64,000 nucleotides of DNA from Fidelibacterota bacterium. Its GTDB lineage: Bacteria; Pseudomonadota; Alphaproteobacteria; Rhodospirillales; Rhodospirillaceae. The translations under genes and the position numbers were made by a program. The stretch is taken from contig CANJMF010000002.1 of assembly GCA_947475895.1 (NCBI GenBank), positions 310,001 through 374,000 on the forward strand, read 5' to 3'. Under the pieces are notes generated by a model. It did no database searches, had not been told where the DNA came from, and saw only the letters and a program-made list of their open reading frames with translations. Position 1 is the stretch's first letter, and each line of letters begins with the position of its first letter. This document shows positions 26,779 through 35,954 of the stretch, piece after piece.

Positions 26779-27735
26779 GTGGTGCCGACGATCTCCGTTA
26801 TTTTGCCAACCTTCCGTCGGCCCCAGCTTTTAAAAGTAGCGCTGGCGAGCCTTGCGCGCTCTGAAGGCTGCGCACCCACAGAGGTCGAAGTGATCGTCGT
26901 CGACAACAATAGTGGTGACGTCACGCCCACAGTGGTCAGCGATATCGCCCGCGATTTTCCTTTTCCCCTGCGCTACGTGCTTGAAAAAGTGCAAGGCGTG
27001 TCGGTCGCGCGCAATCGCGGTGCCGCCGAAGCGCGCGGCGCACTTTTCGTCTACATGGACGAAGATCAGCAAATCCACCCCGGCTACCTCGCCCGCGTTC
27101 CACAAACGTATGTGGAAACCAAAGCCGACTGTTTTGGCGGTTGGCTCGGGTACGTCGGCGCGGAAAAATTTCCGTCCTGGCTGTGGACCGTCATCGGCCG
27201 CGTCGGTCAGCGGGATTTCGGTCCACAGGTGCGCTCGCTCGGCATCCGTGACGGCCGCCTCGCGGGCGGCAACATGATTTTGCCGCGCGAAGTCTTCGCC
27301 CGCTTCGGCGGGTTTCGCACCGACGTGGGCCCCAACGGCAAAAACACCACCTACGGCGAGGACCTTGATCTTCAGGACCGCATTCTTGCCGCCGGCGGCA
27401 CGGTCTTCTACGACCCAGCCCTGCGCCAAAATCATTACCTCGACCCCGAGCGCATGAAGCGCTCCTATTACTTGAGCCGTGCTTTCCAGGCGGGGCGCGG
27501 CGAGTATCGCCTTCACCGCAATGAATGGGCCGCCGCCGCACGGCTTTTCGGAATCCCACTCTTTTTGTGGCGGCGCACGGTGAGCGCCGGCCTCCAGGCC
27601 ATCGCGCGTGGGCTTTCGAAACCGGAGCAGAGCTTCAACTTCTTGTGCCGCTTTTTATCGGATGTGGGGCAATGCCGCGAAGCCTTCGCCCTGCGCGGGA
27701 ATCCTAAATTAATATCGATCAACCCGGCGTCGTAA
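26779..27735 (+). CDS. Family 2 glycosyltransferase
   Basis: The product has 318 residues, GT-A fold. It starts TISVILPTFRRPQLL, has VDNNSG and a metal-binding Asp-Glu-Asp in YMDEDQQIH, and a second-half GGNMILPREVF and YGEDLDL that resemble rhamnosyl/galactosyl transferases. The C-terminal end lacks clear membrane helices. The start is GTG 26779, preceded by AGGAG; a longer frame to 26671 lies inside the hydroxylase gene. It is coupled to the hydroxylase-like gene and could modify a hydroxylated product, which is inference. Confidence 0.9.
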   Translation: MVPTISVILPTFRRPQLLKVALASLARSEGCAPTEVEVIVVDNNSGDVTPTVVSDIARDFPFPLRYVLEKVQGVSVARNRGAAEARGALFVYMDEDQQIHPGYLARVPQTYVETKADCFGGWLGYVGAEKFPSWLWTVIGRVGQRDFGPQVRSLGIRDGRLAGGNMILPREVFARFGGFRTDVGPNGKNTTYGEDLDLQDRILAAGGTVFYDPALRQNHYLDPERMKRSYYLSRAFQAGRGEYRLHRNEWAAAARLFGIPLFLWRRTVSAGLQAIARGLSKPEQSFNFLCRFLSDVGQCREAFALRGNPKLISINPAS

Positions 27736-27737
27736 GT

Positions 27738-27777
27738 GCCTGTAAAAAAACTCTCTTTTGCTTCAAAGGTTACAGGC
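27738..27777. repeat. Long inverted repeat after the glycosyltransferase gene
   Basis: GCCTGTAA (27738-27745) pairs perfectly with TTACAGGC (27770-27777). Inside, CTTTTG and CAAAGG form a second stem around CTT. The fold starts within three bases of the stop, as a terminator would, but lacks a following T run. Confidence 0.55.
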
Positions 27778-27858
27778 GTGTCGGCCCAAAATTAACCTTT
27801 TGGTCACACCCTTCACGCATCCTTCCCCGAACCAGTAAGCCGATTCCGGGAGCTACCG

Positions 27859-28158
27859 ATGTCCGATCGTGATCCTGCCTGTGACCATCTCTTCAAGACC
27901 ACCATCAGCCGCGAGAAGTTCGATGCAGTCTTGGCGCGTTCGTGTAAAGGCCCGTACACGGTTGAGCTCGAAGGCGCTGACCCCACCGTCATTCCGCAAG
28001 AACGCGTCTACAGCGTCGCCTTCACGACACTGGACGACCGCGACCGTGTCCGTATCGCCATGCGCTTCGTGGAAAAAGAAATCGCCGACATGGGCGATGT
28101 CCCCACACCGCGCCCGACAGCCGCCGCGCCCCGGCGCACCGCGTCCGCTGGCGCATAA
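27859..28158 (+). CDS. Small orphan protein, unknown
   Basis: The product has 99 residues with a good GGGAG ribosome site ten bases before the ATG. The body (about 1-75) alternates short strands and helices, with VELEGADPTVIPQERVYSVAF; the tail is Pro/Ala/Thr-rich. No signal, membrane helix or known motif. Its stop lies one base from the convergent mfd stop. I do not recognise a family. Confidence 0.6.
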   Translation: MSDRDPACDHLFKTTISREKFDAVLARSCKGPYTVELEGADPTVIPQERVYSVAFTTLDDRDRVRIAMRFVEKEIADMGDVPTPRPTAAAPRRTASAGA

Positions 28159-28159
28159 T

Positions 28160-31100
28160 CTACGCAGCCATTGCCGCCAGCTGCCCTAAGACTGCCTGCA
28201 AGCCTTTGATGCGCGCGCTTGGCGTATCCCATGGGCGGATGAACACCAGCTTCTGATCCGGCCGCAGCTTCACCGTTCCCGCCGACTTCGCAATGAAGTC
28301 CACCAGCTTGCCCGGATTGGGGAACGTACTGTTGCGCAAAGAAACGACAGCGCCTTTCGGGCCCGCATCCACCTTCTCGACATTCGCTGTCCGGCACAAA
28401 ACTTTGATGCCGACGATATCGAGCAAGTTTTCCACTTCCGGCGGTAATGCTCCAAAGCGATCGATGAGTTCCGCCGCAAAGCCGTCGATCTCGCCACGGT
28501 CACCCAGATCGCCGATCCGGCGATACAGCGACAACCGAATGCCGAGATCCGCCACATAACTTTCCGGAATAAGAACCGGCGCGCTGGTATTGATCTGCGG
28601 CGACCAGTCCTCGGTATCCTGAGAGTCATCGGCAACCGTGCCGGCGCGCGCCGCAGCCACAGCCTCTTCAAGAAGCTGTTGGTACAACTCTACGCCCACT
28701 TCCTTGATGTGCCCCGATTGCTCATCGCCCAAAAGATTGCCGGCACCGCGAATATCCAGGTCATGGCTGGCAAGCGTGAATCCGGCGCCGAGGGTGTCCA
28801 ACGTTTGCATCACATCGAGGCGCTTCTCGGCGGTGGCGGTCGGCTTACGGTCGGCCGGGATTGTCAGATAGGCATAGCCGCGCTGCTTGCCGCGCCCCAC
28901 GCGGCCACGCAGCTGATAAAGCTGCGAGAGGCCGAACATGTCCGCGCGGTGAATAATAATGGTGTTCACCTGCGGCATATCGAGACCGGACTCGATGATG
29001 TTGGTGGACAACAGCACGTCAAACTTGCCGTCCGCGAAGCTGTTCATCACGTCTTCCAGCGAAGTGGGGCTGAGGCGTCCATGAGCCACAGCATATTTCA
29101 CCTCCGGCACCAACTTCTGCAGCCGCGCCGCCACGTCGTCGATGTCCGCAACACGCGGGCAAACATAGAACGTCTGACCGCCCCGGAAGCGTTCGCGCAA
29201 AATAGCTTCACGGACAACCACGGGATCAAACGGAAGCACGAACGTGCGCACGGCAAGGCGGTCCACAGGCGGCGTTGCAATCAAGCTCATCTCGCGAACA
29301 CCGGTCAGCGCCATTTGCAGCGTACGCGGGATCGGCGTCGCCGTAAGCGTCAGCACGTGCACCTCGGCGCGGAGCTGCTTGAGCTGCTCTTTGTGCGCGA
29401 CACCAAAATGCTGCTCTTCGTCGACGATCAAAAGCCCAAGGTCCCGGAACTTGATGCCTTTGGCCAACAGCGCATGGGTACCAACCACGAGGTCAACGGT
29501 TCCATCGGCCAGGCCCTCTTTGACCTTCTCGGAATCCTTCGGCGTCACCAACCGCGACAATTGACCGAGCCGTAAGGGAAAGCCGCGGAACCGTTCGGTA
29601 AAGTTTTTGAAGTGTTGACGCGCCAACAGCGTCGTCGGCACAACGACAGCCACTTGCATGCCGCTCATGGCTGCGGCAAAGGCCGTGCGCATGGCAACTT
29701 CGGTTTTCCCAAATCCCACGTCGCCGCAGATGAGGCGGTCCATGGGCCGGCCTTTGGTAAGATCATCGAGCGTATCGGTGATCGCCTTCAATTGATCGTC
29801 GGTTTCGGCGTAAGGGAAGCGCGCGCAGAATTCGTCGAATACGCCTTCGGGCGGCGTGATCAGGGCGGCATCTTTGATTTGGCGGGCGGCAGCGATCTTG
29901 ATCAACTGCTCGGCCATTTCGCGAATGCGCTGCTTCAGCTTGGCTTTGCGCGCCTGCCAACCCACACCGCCCAATTTATCCAGTTGAACGCCCGCTTGCT
30001 CCGAACCGAAGCGCGACAGCACTTCGATATTTTCTACCGGCAAATAAAGGCGATCGTTCCCCGCGTAACTCAGCCGCAAACAATCGTGCGGTGCGCCGCC
30101 AACCGTCAGTGTTTCCAATCCCTCGTATCGTCCGATCCCGTGCTCCGTGTGAACAACCAGGTCACCCGTCGCAATTTGCGTCGCATCGGCAATGAATTTA
30201 TCCGCGCGGCGTTTTCGTTTGGCCGAACGCACCAACCGGTCGCCGAGCAAATCCTGCTCCGTAACGATGGCAAGATCCGCCGTCACGAAACCGCGCTCGA
30301 GCGCCAAGGGCACGACGACAAGGTGAGTCTTCTCGGCTGCCAGCGCCTCGGCCCACTGCTCCGCGTTCACAATGCGCGTGAGGCCGTGATCTTTGAGCAC
30401 CGACGCGAGACGTGATTTCGAGCCTGTCGTCGCGCCGGCAAGCACCACGCGTCGCCCCTGCCCTTGCTCGGCGGTGACGTGTTCGATGAAGGCTTCATAG
30501 ACATTCTCGTTGGGCCGCGTGCGCACGTCGGCGAAATCACGCCCCGGGCGACCACCGGCATCTTCCGTGCCGCCCACATCCGCCGCGCCGTAAGCCCGGA
30601 ACGCGGTGACAATGCGCGTGTTCAAAAGCGCCGTCCATTCGTCGGCTTCCACAAACATCAGCGCCGGCGGCACGGGATGATAGACAATCCCCGTGTCTTC
30701 AATCGTGAGCTTGGTTTTGCCGCCGCTGGCCGCATCGACCATGCGCCGCGCTTCGTAATAATCGCGGATCGTCTCAAAGCGAACGTTCACCGCCTCTTCA
30801 ATATCGTAATCGAGACTGACGCTGGCCGTTGGCAAGTAATCGAAAATCGTCCCAAGCGCGTCGTGAAACAGCGGCAGCCAATGTTCCTGGCCCAGGAACT
30901 TGCGTCCCTGCGAAACCGACTCATACAAAATGTCGCCGCTGCTCACGGTGCCGAACATCTCGCGATACTTGGTGCGAAAGCGCGCGATGGACTCCGGTGT
31001 CAGCACCGTCTCGCTCATGGGCTTCAAGGCCACGGCATCGCGGGTGCCGGTCGTGCGCTGGCTGACCGGATCGAAACTGCGGATCGTTTCAACGTCGTCG

Positions 31101-31657
31101 CCGAACAGATCGATGCGCACGGGCTCTTCGCTGCCAGGCGGGAAAAGATCGATCAATCCACCGCGTACGGCATATTCACCCGGCTCCATGACCTGATCGG
31201 CGCGGTTATAACCGTTGGCGACCAAAAACGCGTCAAACTTCGCGCGATCCAGGCGCGTTTTGACACGCACTTCCAACGCCGCGTTCCGCAACGTTTCGAC
31301 CTTCGGCACACGTTGGAGGATCGCGCTGACGGTGGTGATCACAAGGCGGCATTTGCCGCTGGCCGGCGGATCGCCAAGCCTCGTCAAAGCATCGATGCGC
31401 CGCGCGATAACATCGGGGTGCGGCGAAACGCGGTCATAGGGCAAACAATCCCACGCCGGCAACGTGATGATTTCCACATCCGGCGCGAAAAACGCCACGG
31501 CTTCCGCCAAGGTATTCAGGCGCAATTCATCACGCGCCACATGCAACGTGGAATCGCGCCCGGCGCTCCGGGCGCGCTCAGTCAACACAAGCGCGTCGTA
31601 GCCTTCAGGCACACCGGCCAGAACGCGGGCTTTGGTTTTGGTGAGGAAGGAGTCCAT
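28160..31657 (-). CDS. mfd: Transcription-repair coupling factor
   Basis: This 1165-residue SF2 translocase removes RNA polymerase stalled at lesions and recruits UvrA. The N-terminal third is the UvrB-like region (for example PPGSEEPVRIDLFGDDVE), then the RNA polymerase-interaction domain (about 490-560, GDLVVHTEHGIGRYEGL). The helicase motor has Walker A GDVGFGKTEVA, DEEQ box, TATPIPRTL and QLRGRVGR. The C-terminus holds the TRCF domain. It overlaps sdhE by one base (TAATG). The arrangement mfd-sdhE divergent from recG is common in alphaproteobacteria. Confidence 0.97.
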   Translation of the reverse strand: MDSFLTKTKARVLAGVPEGYDALVLTERARSAGRDSTLHVARDELRLNTLAEAVAFFAPDVEIITLPAWDCLPYDRVSPHPDVIARRIDALTRLGDPPASGKCRLVITTVSAILQRVPKVETLRNAALEVRVKTRLDRAKFDAFLVANGYNRADQVMEPGEYAVRGGLIDLFPPGSEEPVRIDLFGDDVETIRSFDPVSQRTTGTRDAVALKPMSETVLTPESIARFRTKYREMFGTVSSGDILYESVSQGRKFLGQEHWLPLFHDALGTIFDYLPTASVSLDYDIEEAVNVRFETIRDYYEARRMVDAASGGKTKLTIEDTGIVYHPVPPALMFVEADEWTALLNTRIVTAFRAYGAADVGGTEDAGGRPGRDFADVRTRPNENVYEAFIEHVTAEQGQGRRVVLAGATTGSKSRLASVLKDHGLTRIVNAEQWAEALAAEKTHLVVVPLALERGFVTADLAIVTEQDLLGDRLVRSAKRKRRADKFIADATQIATGDLVVHTEHGIGRYEGLETLTVGGAPHDCLRLSYAGNDRLYLPVENIEVLSRFGSEQAGVQLDKLGGVGWQARKAKLKQRIREMAEQLIKIAAARQIKDAALITPPEGVFDEFCARFPYAETDDQLKAITDTLDDLTKGRPMDRLICGDVGFGKTEVAMRTAFAAAMSGMQVAVVVPTTLLARQHFKNFTERFRGFPLRLGQLSRLVTPKDSEKVKEGLADGTVDLVVGTHALLAKGIKFRDLGLLIVDEEQHFGVAHKEQLKQLRAEVHVLTLTATPIPRTLQMALTGVREMSLIATPPVDRLAVRTFVLPFDPVVVREAILRERFRGGQTFYVCPRVADIDDVAARLQKLVPEVKYAVAHGRLSPTSLEDVMNSFADGKFDVLLSTNIIESGLDMPQVNTIIIHRADMFGLSQLYQLRGRVGRGKQRGYAYLTIPADRKPTATAEKRLDVMQTLDTLGAGFTLASHDLDIRGAGNLLGDEQSGHIKEVGVELYQQLLEEAVAAARAGTVADDSQDTEDWSPQINTSAPVLIPESYVADLGIRLSLYRRIGDLGDRGEIDGFAAELIDRFGALPPEVENLLDIVGIKVLCRTANVEKVDAGPKGAVVSLRNSTFPNPGKLVDFIAKSAGTVKLRPDQKLVFIRPWDTPSARIKGLQAVLGQLAAMAA

Positions 31658-31944
31658 TACGTCGTCCCCATCGCCCGGTAGAACGCGAGAACGTCATCAA
31701 AGACAGTTCCCTGCCACCGCGCCGGAACAGGCACCCGTCCCATGACCCAGTCGAGAATGTCCAAATCGGGCACCTCAAGGAAGTCCTCGGCTTCGGCCAG
31801 CTTTGCCTCGGGAATGGTCGCGGCGGCAACCGTGAAGTACCCCCCCACAATAGCGTCCGCCTCCTTCGTGCCCCGGTGGGTGGCCCGGAAAAGGATTCGC
31901 TTACGCCGCAGATCGGTGGGGTAGTCGCTAACGTTGTCGCTCAT
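31657..31944 (-). CDS. sdhE: Succinate dehydrogenase assembly factor 2 (FAD assembly)
   Basis: The 95-residue cytoplasmic protein promotes covalent flavin attachment to SdhA. It has the family core RRKRILFRATHRGTKEAD with the conserved Arg-Gly region, then an acidic EAEDFLEVPDLDILDW helix. The start ATG 31944 gives the normal length; a frame open to 32655 runs antisense through recG and is rejected. The stop overlaps the mfd start. Confidence 0.94.
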   Translation of the reverse strand: MSDNVSDYPTDLRRKRILFRATHRGTKEADAIVGGYFTVAAATIPEAKLAEAEDFLEVPDLDILDWVMGRVPVPARWQGTVFDDVLAFYRAMGTT

Positions 31945-32070
31945 GGGGCCCGTAAACAGCCGTCCAAACAAAAGGATTCCAGCGGGCCAGCCGAAAATGG
32001 CTGCCCGCCGATGGCCTTCTGTATAAGTTGAACCTTGCCTGCTGTCAGCTTGTCTCGCACAAAATATTCC

Positions 32071-34167
32071 ATGGCCTCGACACGCCCACCTGTCCTTTTT
32101 CCGCTGTTCGCGCCCACAACCTCCATCTCGGGGATTGGCCCGCGTTTGGGGCAGCTCATTCAGAAAGTGGCCGGCGAGAAGATCGTGCGGTTGCTGTGGC
32201 ACCTGCCCGCCGGGCTGGTGGACCGGCGTTTCGCGCCTAAGGTCGGCGATGCGCCCGCCGGTAAAGTGGCGACGCTGACGGTCGAGGTGCTCGCGCACGC
32301 CCCGCCGCCGCCACGTAACAAGCGCGTGCCTTACCGAATCACCTGCGGCGACGACACGGGCAAAATTACACTCGTGTTTTTTCATGCGAAGGACGAGTAC
32401 CTGGAACGCCTGCTGCCTGTGGGCGAGACCCGCGTCATCAGCGGCAAAGTCGAACTCTTCGACGGCAAGCGCCAGATGACTCACCCGGATCACGTCGTGC
32501 AATTGCGTGAGATCGACGATGTGAAACGGGTGGAGGCTGTGTATCCGCTCACCGAGGGCCTTTCGCCGAAAGTATTGGACAAAGCAGTACGCACCGCCGT
32601 GAACATGGCGCCCGAAATGCCTGAATGGCTCGACGGCCCCTATCAAGCACGCCAAAAATGGAGCAGTTGGCGCGAGGCTTTACGCGCCGCCCACAACCCA
32701 ACGTCCGAAGCTGACTTCGCACCAACTGCGTTGGCCCGTTCACGCCTGGCCTTCGACGAGCTTCTGTCCAATCAATTAGCCCTCGCTCTGATGCGTTTGA
32801 AAGCCCGCGTGCGCCGTGGTCGCAGCCTAGGCGGAGACGGCACCCTGCGGCAGAAAATCGAGGCCGCCGTTCCCTACGCGCTCACAGGCGCACAACACCG
32901 CGCGCTTGAAGAAATTTTCGCGGACCTCATCAGCGAGAACCGCATGCTGCGTTTGCTGCAAGGCGATGTCGGCAGCGGCAAAACGATTGTCGCATTGCTG
33001 GCCATGGCGGCAGCGGTGGAAGCCGGCACGCAAGCAGCGCTCATGGCGCCCACGGAAATTCTCGCACAGCAGCACTTTGAGACAATCAAACCCTTGGCCG
33101 AAGCGGCGGGTATACGCATTGAGGCGCTCTCGGGGCGCGTAAAAGGTGCGGCACGCGCCGCCATTTTGCAGGACGTTGCCGAAGGCCGTGTCCAGATCTT
33201 GGTCGGCACGCACGCTTTGATTCAGAAGGATGTGGAATTTAACGACCTCGGCCTCGCTGTTATCGACGAGCAACACCGCTTCGGCGTGCATCAACGCCTC
33301 GAGCTTTCGAGTAAAGGCAGCGGCACGGACGTGCTGGTCATGACCGCAACGCCGATCCCCCGCACGCTCACTTTGACCGCCTACGGCGACATGGATGTGT
33401 CGCGCCTTGATGAGAAACCGCCCGGTCGCGCTCCGGTCGATACACGGCTCGTCAATCAGGAGCGTCTTGAAGAGATCGTCGATGCTGTGGGGCGGGCGAT
33501 AGCCACGGATGCCAAGGTTTATTGGGTTTGTCCGTTGGTGGAAGAGTCCGAGCTGTCAGACTTGGCCGCCGCCGAAGCGCGTTTTGCGCACCTGAAGGAG
33601 CGCTTTGGCGCGAATGTGGCGCTACTCCATGGGCAAATGAAAGCCGCCGACAAAGACGCGGCCATGGAGCGTTTCGCCCATGGCGATGCGCGCATACTGG
33701 TCGCCACAACCGTGATCGAAGTGGGCGTCGACGTGCCCGATGCCACAATCATTGTCATTGAGCATGCCGAGCGCTTCGGCCTCGCTCAATTGCATCAACT
33801 GCGCGGCCGCATCGGTCGTGGCGGCAAGCCGGGCACCTGCCTTCTGCTTTATGCGGGACCGCTCACACAAACCGCCAAAAGCCGCCTCACGATTCTGCGC
33901 GACACCGACGACGGTTTCCTTATCGCTGAAGAAGACCTGCGGCTGCGGGGCGGCGGCGAGGTTCTCGGCACACGGCAAAGCGGGTTGCCCATGTTCAAGC
34001 TGGCCGACATCATGATTCACGGCGAACTTCTCGCCGCCGCACGCGACGACGTGCGTCTTATCCTCGCGCGCGACCCGAATTTGGAATCGGAACGTGGCCA
34101 AGCCTTACGTACGTTGCTCTATTTATTCGAGCAGGACGATGCCGTTAGGACTTTACGCTCGGGATAA
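32071..34167 (+). CDS. recG: ATP-dependent DNA helicase RecG
   Basis: This branch-migration helicase remodels replication forks and Holliday junctions. It has 698 residues from ATG 32071. The N-terminal wedge domain has an OB fold at about residues 60-150. Helicase domains follow with Walker A GDVGSGKT, DEQH box, TATPIPRTLTLTAYGDMD and QLRGRIGRG. The TRG hook region near the C-terminus is in frame (RGGGEVLGTRQSG). No strong ribosome site is seen; a start 12 codons earlier is possible but less likely. It is divergent from sdhE-mfd, and its last 23 bases overlap the DUF502 gene. Confidence 0.96.
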   Translation: MASTRPPVLFPLFAPTTSISGIGPRLGQLIQKVAGEKIVRLLWHLPAGLVDRRFAPKVGDAPAGKVATLTVEVLAHAPPPPRNKRVPYRITCGDDTGKITLVFFHAKDEYLERLLPVGETRVISGKVELFDGKRQMTHPDHVVQLREIDDVKRVEAVYPLTEGLSPKVLDKAVRTAVNMAPEMPEWLDGPYQARQKWSSWREALRAAHNPTSEADFAPTALARSRLAFDELLSNQLALALMRLKARVRRGRSLGGDGTLRQKIEAAVPYALTGAQHRALEEIFADLISENRMLRLLQGDVGSGKTIVALLAMAAAVEAGTQAALMAPTEILAQQHFETIKPLAEAAGIRIEALSGRVKGAARAAILQDVAEGRVQILVGTHALIQKDVEFNDLGLAVIDEQHRFGVHQRLELSSKGSGTDVLVMTATPIPRTLTLTAYGDMDVSRLDEKPPGRAPVDTRLVNQERLEEIVDAVGRAIATDAKVYWVCPLVEESELSDLAAAEARFAHLKERFGANVALLHGQMKAADKDAAMERFAHGDARILVATTVIEVGVDVPDATIIVIEHAERFGLAQLHQLRGRIGRGGKPGTCLLLYAGPLTQTAKSRLTILRDTDDGFLIAEEDLRLRGGGEVLGTRQSGLPMFKLADIMIHGELLAAARDDVRLILARDPNLESERGQALRTLLYLFEQDDAVRTLRSG

Positions 34168-34834
34168 GTTTGGGCTGCGGCATAACGATTCCGCCTGAGA
34201 TAATCATCTTCAGGCAATCTTCCACCGACATATCGAGGCGCTTCATCTCGCTGCGCGGCAGAAACACCAAATAGCCCGAGGTGGGATTGGGTGTCGTGGG
34301 AACGTAAATGTTATAAAGCTCGGCGCCGGTCTTTTCGCTGATTTCAGCCGGCGCTCTCCCGACCACCAGGCCCAGCGTCCACATTCCCGCGCGCGGAAAC
34401 TCTACCAGACACACCTCGCTGAACGACTGAGCGCGGTTCGATAGAACCGTTTCGAAAATCTGTTTCACCGCACTATAGAAACTGCGGATCACAGGCATGC
34501 GGGTAAGCAAGCCCTCGCCTGCGCGCACAAACATGCGCCCCAGGAAGTTCGCCGTTAAAAAGCCCACGAGCGTCAGTGCGATGACAAGCATCACCAGGCC
34601 AAGGCCCGGCACAGCGAATGGTAAAAGCGTATTCGGGGTATAGCCGTTGGGCAGCACCATCGCGACTTTTTCGTCGACGTAATCGATGATCGACCACGCG
34701 ACATACAGCGTGATGGCGATCGGCGCCGTGACAAGAAGTCCCGCAAAAAGGTAATTCCGCAGGCGCGCGGCCACGGATAGGCGTGGCGGCAGGATAATCG
34801 GCTTCGGAGGCAGTGGAGGTGTGAACTCGCTCAT
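34145..34834 (-). CDS. DUF502 membrane protein
   Basis: The protein has 229 residues. Two strong hydrophobic helices lie near residues 28-50 and 75-95, with a GLLVTAPIAITLYVAWSIIDYVD segment and a later PTTPNPTSGY that mark the DUF502 family. The function is unknown across bacteria. It often sits next to recG in alphaproteobacteria. Here its C-terminal codons overlap the end of recG on the other strand by 23 bases. Confidence 0.9.
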   Translation of the reverse strand: MSEFTPPLPPKPIILPPRLSVAARLRNYLFAGLLVTAPIAITLYVAWSIIDYVDEKVAMVLPNGYTPNTLLPFAVPGLGLVMLVIALTLVGFLTANFLGRMFVRAGEGLLTRMPVIRSFYSAVKQIFETVLSNRAQSFSEVCLVEFPRAGMWTLGLVVGRAPAEISEKTGAELYNIYVPTTPNPTSGYLVFLPRSEMKRLDMSVEDCLKMIISGGIVMPQPKLIPSVKS

Positions 34835-34873
34835 GGCATCATCATCGCAAAATTAGGGGCGCGTGCGCTAGCC

Positions 34874-35320
34874 ATGAATGAAACAACTCCACAAAAGCGG
34901 CCATCCGTCGGTGTCGGCGTCGTCGTGCTCCGCACGTTTCAAGGTCAACAAGAGGTTTTGCTCATTCGCCGAGGTCGCGCGCCATGGCTTGGTCACTGGA
35001 GCATTCCTGGTGGCCACCAGGAGTTGCTTGAGACGGTGCGCGAGACTGCGGCCCGCGAAGTCCTGGAAGAAACCGGTGTGACCATTGCCAACCTTCGTTT
35101 GATCGACGTCGTCGACAGCATCTCCCATCACCCTGACGGCGCGTTACAACGCCACATCACCCTGATCGACTTTCGCGCGGACTGGACCGGCGGCGACCCC
35201 AAAGCCGGCGACGACGCGGCGGAAGCCATCTGGGTGCCCCTCACGGACTTGGGCCAATATCAGCTTTGGTCTGAAACGATCCGCATCATCACCACCGGCG
35301 CGGCTATGTCGGGCGCATAA
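34874..35320 (+). CDS. NUDIX hydrolase
   Basis: The protein has 148 residues. The Nudix box is complete and canonical: GGHQELLETVRETAAREVLE then ETGV, fitting Gx5Ex7REUxEExGU. It hydrolyses a nucleoside diphosphate linked to another group, with Mg ions. The substrate is not fixed; the opening SVGVGVVVLR and position resemble small ADP-ribose or nucleotide-sanitising enzymes. It is divergent from DUF502 with 39 bp between. Its stop codon lies in the first copy of a short repeat that recurs before the ferredoxin gene. Confidence 0.92.
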   Translation: MNETTPQKRPSVGVGVVVLRTFQGQQEVLLIRRGRAPWLGHWSIPGGHQELLETVRETAAREVLEETGVTIANLRLIDVVDSISHHPDGALQRHITLIDFRADWTGGDPKAGDDAAEAIWVPLTDLGQYQLWSETIRIITTGAAMSGA

Positions 35321-35405
35321 GTTCATGGGGTCGTTTGCCAGAGCGAAAAACGCAGTCCAATCATGAAGATAAGCTGATGCGATTCATAAGTTCATGGGCT
35401 TGTTT
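35318..35405 (+). repeat. Duplicated leader of the ferredoxin gene
   Basis: The 14 bases CATAAGTTCATGGG occur at about 35318 and again at about 35383, each followed by a similar GTTTGC. Both copies open with ATG GG. The first copy reads MGSFARAKNAVQS then a stop; the second is the real gene start MGLFARARRALRP. The first is a decayed extra copy of the gene start. Confidence 0.6.
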
Positions 35406-35819
35406 GCGCGTGCGCGTAGGGCATTGCGCCCGGAAGCCGCGCTCCTTAAGAGTCACGGCATGATCGAAGGCGAATGGATTCCCACCGAAAAGCCCCTGTT
35501 CACGGTGCGCATCTGCATCAATAAACGCCTGAACACCGACCGCCTGCCCTCCTGCGCCGGGCGCGGCAGCCGGGGCCTCGCCGATCTTCTGGAACAGCGC
35601 ATCTTGGCCGAACGCATCCCCGCCTCGATCACCCGTGGCCCGTGCATGAACAATTGTGCGATTGGGCCTAACCTTAAAATCCAGGCCGCCGAATTCATCT
35701 CGCTCAAAGACGATCTGTCCCAAGCCAATATCGAAATGATTGTGGAGGCCATCCGGCGTGAAGCGGAGCGGCGCAAAGCCGGCCAAGTCGCCGATACGCC
35801 GGAGCCGCTTCTGCCGTGA
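35394..35819 (+). CDS. Thioredoxin-like [2Fe-2S] ferredoxin-type protein
   Basis: The protein has 141 residues. Cys41, Cys54, Cys84 and Cys88 are spaced C-x12-C-x29-C-x3-C, close to the thioredoxin-like [2Fe-2S] ferredoxins of the Aquifex type. GPCMNNCAIGPN carries the last two. It should be a soluble electron carrier; no redox partner gene is next to it. Its TGA overlaps the ATG of a 44-aa membrane protein (TGATG). Confidence 0.8.
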   Translation: MGLFARARRALRPEAALLKSHGMIEGEWIPTEKPLFTVRICINKRLNTDRLPSCAGRGSRGLADLLEQRILAERIPASITRGPCMNNCAIGPNLKIQAAEFISLKDDLSQANIEMIVEAIRREAERRKAGQVADTPEPLLP

Positions 35820-35953
35820 TGGTGCTCTTGATCGCATCAGGCATCGTCGTCTTTGTGATCGTCGCGCTTGCGCTCGCCATGCCATGCGAAGGCTGCCGCC
35901 TCCGGCGCGAACGCATGCGCCAAGCTTACGAACGCTGGCGTTCGTCGCGCTGA
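35819..35953 (+). CDS. 44-aa single-pass membrane protein
   Basis: The small frame starts at the ATG overlapping the ferredoxin stop (TGATG), implying coupled translation. The product begins MVLLIASGIVVFVIVALALA, one strong membrane helix, then a basic tail with two cysteines in PCEGCRLRRERMRQ. It may anchor or partner the ferredoxin. No family is recognised. Its stop is one base from a convergent small gene. Confidence 0.6.
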   Translation: MVLLIASGIVVFVIVALALAMPCEGCRLRRERMRQAYERWRSSR

Positions 35954-35954
35954 T

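Noticed and set aside
30464-31681. 405-aa plus-strand frame inside mfd
   Set aside because: Antisense to Mfd domains; no ribosome site or motif.
31657-32655. 332-aa minus-strand frame ending as SdhE
   Set aside because: Only the last 95 residues match SdhE; the rest runs antisense through recG.
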